This document shows, piece by piece, positions 60,091 through 64,000 of a DNA stretch of 64,000 nt. Numbering within the stretch: position 1 is the stretch's first letter; each line of letters starts with the position of its first letter. Source of the stretch: Lepus europaeus. Taxonomy: Eukaryota; Chordata; Mammalia; Lagomorpha; Leporidae. The position numbers and the translations under genes were made by a program. The stretch is from the NCBI RefSeq assembly GCF_033115175.1, contig NC_084830.1, positions 39,749,409 to 39,813,408 on the forward strand, in the 5' to 3' direction. Below the pieces are notes generated by a model. That model saw only the letters and a program-made list of their open reading frames with translations. It did not search any database and was not told where the DNA came from.

Positions 60091-60295
60091 CTCCAAGTAG
60101 GACATAAAATGTTCCCATAAATTGCCTATGCCTGTAGCCTGCTTCCGCTCAGTGTCACCTTGGACCTGCTCTGCAAAGCTGGCCTGCCCCTCCATGCCGA
60201 ACTTTACTTACGTCTCCAATCAAAGGGGTCACAGGAAAAGGAGACAGAGGATGCAGTGAAAAAGATACGGTAAAGACAGAGAAGCCAGTCTAATG

Positions 60296-60517
60296 ATCAG
60301 CAAACTTTTTCTGCACAAGGCCACAAAATAAGTATTCCAGGATTTGTGGGTCATGTGGTCTTTACAGCAATTACTCAACTTAGCCATTATGGCACAAAAA
60401 ACAATGACAGACAACACATAAGAGCGCACAGCTGTGTTCTAGTAAAAGTTTGCTCATAGAAATGGGCAGTAGGCCACATGTGGCTCACAGCCATTAGAGT
60501 TGCCAACCCCTGCTCTA
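60296..60517 (+). mobile_element. Non-autonomous hAT-type DNA transposon relic
   Basis: It starts GATCAGCAAACTTTTTCTGC and ends AGAGTTGCCAACCCCTGCTC, a weak inverted-repeat pair of the CAGGGGTYGGCAAACT type. I do not name the subfamily. A smaller fragment of the same family is at 53575-53735. Confidence 0.6.
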
Positions 60518-60783
60518 GTCCTATAGCTTCACAAAGAACGGTGTATGTCGGAATGTGCTGGCAGCAGAGTGTCCCCCGATTGCCTTCTCAGCAATATTCA
60601 AGACCCCATTCATGTTGCCTGCAGCACTTCATTTACCAATGCAGTACATGAACAATTTTTATATCCTGTCACTTGACTTAACCTTTCTTCTCTCCTTTTA
60701 TAAGATTGGATCTCTGAGAGTAGAAAACTTGCATATCAGGATTTTCTCTTATACCACTTCACACTGTAGTCTGCTGATAATTT

Positions 60784-61119
60784 TATTTTTTTGAAGACTT
60801 ATTTATTTGAAATAGTTACAGAAGGAGAAGGAGAGACACAGAGAGAGAGACAAGAGATTTTCCATCTGCTGGTTCACTTCAAGTGGCCCCAATGGAGAGG
60901 GCTGGGTCAGTCTGGGCAAGGAGCCAAGATATTCCCTCAAAGTCTCCTACATGGGCAACAAGGGCCCAAACATTTGGACCATTTTCTGCTGCTTTTTGCA
61001 GGCCATTAACAGGGAGCTGGATCACAAGTGGAGCAGCCAGCACATGAACTGGTGCCCATTTGGGATGCTGGCACTGTAGGTGGCAGCCTTACCCACTATA
61101 CCTCAATGGGGACCCCTAC
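60784..61119 (-). mobile_element. CSINE with TSD
   Basis: Perfect 13-bp TSD, CTGCTGATAATTT, at 60771-60783 and 61120-61132. Confidence 0.95.
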
Positions 61120-61599
61120 CTGCTGATAATTTAAAAAATCAGCTTATACATGTAGCTATTTCCTTTTCTTTCTGCAGGAAAAAGACATCCCTATTGAGTC
61201 TTCTGGACAATGAATTCATCTATTGTTACATATTCAGAAGAAGCTCAGGGACAAGTCTGGAGTCTCAGGGTAACCTGGCCTTAAAGGCAGCCTCCTTTCC
61301 TAAGTTCAGATCTACATGGACAATATTTAGTGGCTGACCTCCAACTCTCCTCTAGACCTGGAGGGCACTAGGAATAATTCAGATTTCCAACCAAAGAAAA
61401 ATGTGACTGTAACTAGTTATCATGCAGTACAATAATGACCATGCATATTATCATGAAGCATTGGTACCCTTCTAACTAAAGGAAACAATGTTCAATCTTC
61501 CACAAGGGATAACAAAAAAATATTTTTCTAAAAGTACAATGATGTAATCCGGAACACAAGCGTTGAAGACATGAGCAAAACTAAATCTAATACTACAGA

Positions 61600-61780
61600 C
61601 ACATGTGCTCTCTCTTACTTGCCATGTGATATTTTGTGACACCCCAGAACTCTGCCAGCAGGAATCTGCCAGCAAGAATACCATCACCAGAGGCTGAACC
61701 AATGAGGCCCACTCAGTCTTGGACTTTGAACCTTCAGAACCATCAAACCAAAATAAACCTTCCTTTATGAAAACAAACAA
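61600..61780 (+). mobile_element. Possible MaLR-like LTR end
   Basis: The stretch with TTTGAACCTTCAGAACCATC and CAAACCAAAATAAACCTTC resembles the polyadenylation region of MaLR LTRs. The left boundary is not defined. Confidence 0.4.
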
Positions 61781-62085
61781 TGGCACAGTATTTGCTTGGA
61801 TTCTAGCCCCAGGAGCAAGCACATGTATACACTTTTCCTTAATGATACTTAACATGAGTACCTGAGACTCAACTACAAGCAAACATGCTCAGATTTGACT
61901 AAAGGTATCAAAATTCAGATACTATCTGGAAAACTGACCAAATGCCGACATCAATGAAATTTAGAAAACTCTAATATCAGACATTTACAGAGCTGAAATT
62001 ATAAGAGAAAAACAATAGGCAGGGCATACTTCCTAAATGGAGCTAAAATTAATAAAGAATAACAAGGAAACAATAAGCACATTAC

Positions 62086-62241
62086 CTCAATTGGGTTAAA
62101 TTTAACACTACTTATACTGTCAAATCCCCAGGTCATTGAACATATAGGATTGGTTCTTTGTTCATCCCAAATGTCTACTTGTTGTCCACATGTGGCAAAA
62201 ACAGGATCTTTCCAGTGATGATCAATGCCGGTATACACTGT
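62086..62241 (-). CDS. DCAF13: DCAF13 coding exon (WD40 blade, IWDEQR)
   Basis: This 156-nt exon encodes 52 residues, from TVYTGIDHHWK through ATCGQQVDIWDEQR to SVKFNPIE. It is one WD40 blade, with the blade-ending IWDEQR in the middle and the first strand of the next blade at the end. The acceptor is a pyrimidine-rich tract ending TTTTAAAG at 62242-62243, and the donor is GTAATG directly after the GAG codon at 62086. Both junctions are phase 0. The first residue seen is near residue 157 if the total length matches human. Upstream on the minus strand the window holds only intron, so the initiator exon is not visible. Confidence 0.96.
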
Positions 62242-62455
62242 CTTTAAAAGCAAAGAGTTTGTTATAGATGGGTTTTTTATTAGTTCAAATCTGTAGGATA
62301 CTATAAATACATTTATCTGCACTCATTTTTTAAGAAATTCCTGTTCACAACTTCTTTGAAACCAATTTTGTATTCATTATCACTAATTTGTTACCACATG
62401 AGAGTTATTTCCACCTCATACTCATACCCCACCTTCATGTCCCTTTCAGCACATT

Positions 62456-62621
62456 TAGAGGCGGGCATTGTGGTACAGTGGGTTAAGCTGCCAAGTGTGA
62501 TGTTGACATCCCATATGAGACCACCACTTTGAGTCCAGGATGCTCCATTTCTTTATTTTTTTTTTTAAAGATTTATTTATTTATTTGAAAGTCAGAGTTA
62601 CACAGAGAGAGAAGGAGAGGC

Positions 62622-62672
<51 letters not shown>

Positions 62673-63145
62673 GGTCTTCCATCTGCTTATTTACTCCCCA
62701 GTCGGCTGCAATGGCCTGAGCTGGGCTGATCTGAAGCCATGAGCCAGGAGCTTCTTCCAGGTCTCCCACGTGGGTGCAGGGGCACACTGCTTTCCTAGGC
62801 CATAGCAGAGCTGGATTGGAAGAGGAGCAGCTGGGACATGAACCAGTGCCCATATGGGATACCAGCCCTGCAGGCAGAGGCTTTACCTGCTACACCACAG
62901 CACCAGCCCCAACTGCTCCACTTCTGTTCCAGCTCCCTGTTAATGCACCTGGGAAAGCAGCAGAAGATAGCCCAAGTACTTGGGCCCCTGCATCCATGAG
63001 GGAGATATGGATGGAATTCCAGACTCCTGGCTTTGGCCTGGCCCAGTCCTGGCTACTGCGGCCATCTAGAGAATGAACCAGATGATAAAAGATTTCTTTC
63101 TCTCTAATTCTGCCTTCCAAATAAAATAATTGTTTAAAAAATAAA
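62456..63145 (+). mobile_element. CSINE split by another CSINE
   Basis: The head part is 62456-62551 and the body and tail are 62911-63145. The two halves join into one SINE when the inserted minus-strand CSINE is removed. Confidence 0.92.
62552..62910 (-). mobile_element. CSINE nested in a CSINE
   Basis: Inserted in the plus-strand CSINE. The duplicated host sequence GCTCCATTTCT / GCTCCACTTCT is seen at 62541-62551 and about 62916-62926. It contains a long GA repeat (62618-62675). Confidence 0.93.
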
Positions 63146-63155
63146 TTTAGAATTT

Positions 63156-63480
63156 TTTTTTAAAAAGATGTATTTATTTGAAAGCAGAGTTACAGAGTAA
63201 GAGAAGGAGAAACATAGAAAGATCATCCATCTGCTGGTTCACTCCCCAAAGGGCCACAACAACCAAGCCTGGGCCAGGCTGAAGCCAGGAGTCAGGAAGA
63301 TCTTCTGGGTCTCTCACAGGTGCAGGGGTCCAAGGACTTAGGCCATCCTCCACTGTTTTCCCAGGTGCATTAGCAGGGAGCTGGATCGTAAGTGGAGCAC
63401 CTGGGACTTGAACCAGCACCCACATGGTATGCTGGCCCTGTAGGCAGTGGCTTAACTCACTGTGCCACAGTGCTGGCCCC
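63156..63480 (-). mobile_element. CSINE
   Basis: A typical reverse copy ending in GTGCCACAGTGCTGGCCCC. Confidence 0.93.
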
Positions 63481-63614
63481 TAGACATTCTTGAAATCAGA
63501 AGCTGAATCTAAATATATACTACCCATGCTACTGAAATGACAAAGTGGTGTTTTTGAAATGGATATGCTTAAATATTAAGTCTAATTTTATTGTATAAAT
63601 TTTACCATTCTCAC

Positions 63615-63935
63615 TTAAATTTTTATTTTATTTCATTTTTATTTATTTGAAAAGTAAACAGACAAAGACACAGAAAAATCTTCTATCCACTGGTTCACGC
63701 CCCAAATGCCTGAAACAGCCAGGGCTTGGCCAGGCCAAAGCCAGGAGTCCAGAGTTCAATCCAAGACTCTCACACAAAAACTAGAGCCATCATTTGCTGC
63801 CTCCCAGGATGCACATTAGCAGCACTGTAGAACTGGGAGCGGAGCCAGGACTGGAATCCAGGCACTACAAATAAGGGATGCAAGGTACCCCGAGTGTCAT
63901 CTTAACTGCTATACTGAATACCACCCTGAGTTAAA
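63615..63935 (-). mobile_element. Old CSINE
   Basis: A diverged reverse copy: a TTTTTATTTATTTGAAAAGT start and a degraded head near 63935. Confidence 0.85.
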
Positions 63936-63973
63936 TCTCATGTAAGAATTTTGTCTGCTTAATAAAAAATATA

Positions 63974-64000
63974 GGGGCCAGTGCTGTGGCCCCTACATCT
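63974..64000 (+). mobile_element. CSINE head cut by the window end
   Basis: GGGGCCAGTGCTGTGGC marks the start of another plus-strand CSINE. Confidence 0.85.

Larger units (their letters stand above)
58053..62085 (-). other. DCAF13: DCAF13 intron, 4.0 kb
   Basis: This intron contains CSINEs at 58706 and 60784, a MIR-like fragment near 59935-60090, a hAT relic (60296-60517), and a possible MaLR-like LTR piece near 61600-61780. The intervals 58070-58700 and 59020-59930 are unique AT-rich sequence. Confidence 0.85.
36977..62241 (-). other. DCAF13: DCAF13 gene, 3' part (seven coding exons, continues beyond the right edge)
   Basis: This is the span from the first visible coding exon (62241) to the stop codon (36977). 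Exons in transcript order are 62241-62086, 58052-57975, 54379-54297, 47879-47715, 40303-40168, 38304-38141 and 37064-36977. Every intron is GT-AG, and the coding lengths add to 867 nt, exactly 289 codons in one frame. The translation matches DCAF13/WDSOF1 (yeast Sof1 orthologue), which is 445 aa in human, so I infer that about 156 N-terminal residues are encoded beyond 64000. Known family role: nucleolar WD40 component of the U3 snoRNP/SSU processome, needed for 18S rRNA maturation, and DDB1-CUL4 substrate receptor. There are no frameshifts or internal stops, so this is an intact spliced gene and not a retrocopy. Confidence 0.96.
62242..64000 (-). other. DCAF13: DCAF13 intron, truncated by the window edge
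   Basis: The next upstream exon is not reached. This part contains a nested pair of CSINEs (62456-63145), further minus-strand CSINEs at 63160 and 63615, and the head of another at 63974. Confidence 0.8.

Noticed and set aside
1634-64000. tRNA genes or tRNA-like boxes
   Set aside because: The tRNA-like segments are the heads of CSINEs, not tRNA genes.

Overview
The window is mammalian nuclear DNA, almost certainly from a lagomorph and most likely European rabbit (Oryctolagus cuniculus). The main evidence is about fifty copies of the lagomorph tRNA-derived C-repeat (CSINE): a GGGGCYRGCGCTGTGGC head, a CCCATATGGGCGCC-type box, a body with GGCCCAAGTCCTTGGGCCCCTGCACC, a CT-rich stretch, and an AAATAAATAAAT or poly-A tail. 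A younger variant ends in CTGTC plus poly-A. Rabbit-type L1 sequence and small-exon, GT-AG-spliced gene structure agree with this. No prokaryotic features are present.

The only gene seen is DCAF13 (WDSOF1), read leftward on the minus strand. Seven consecutive coding exons lie between 62241 and 36977. They encode the last 289 residues: the later WD40 blades and the C-terminal Sof1 domain, ending in TAA. All exon junctions are GT-AG and all phases agree. The 5' exons lie beyond the right edge. The known role of the protein is in the U3 snoRNP/SSU processome (18S rRNA maturation) and as a CUL4-DDB1 substrate receptor.

Bases 1 to about 36880 lie downstream of DCAF13, and I see no functional gene there. 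This part holds a TMA7 processed pseudogene (3272-3600), a U6 snRNA retropseudogene (25050-25155), and one almost full-length minus-strand L1 (about 10.4-17.93 kb) with broken ORF2 and a CSINE inside ORF1. It also holds a truncated L1 with clear target-site duplications (TSDs) at 19002-19667, an old L1 interrupted by an opposite-strand L1 (about 20.3-22.7 kb), MIR and hAT relics, and long unique stretches. By human synteny RIMS2 would be the next gene further left, but none of its exons is recognisable here.

The DCAF13 introns (37065-64000) are packed with CSINEs, several nested or inserted at the same target. They also contain a 5'-truncated L1 with a 16-bp TSD and a duplicated 3' UTR (55602-56560), a MaLR LTR (about 49548-49872), MER20-like and other hAT fossils, and an unidentified pseudogene-like stretch (about 45.05-46.13 kb). 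I found no novel biological system. The most interesting points are local retrotransposition events, including a CSINE whose TSD abuts a DCAF13 splice donor. Repeat ends without a stated TSD are accurate to about 10-20 bases.
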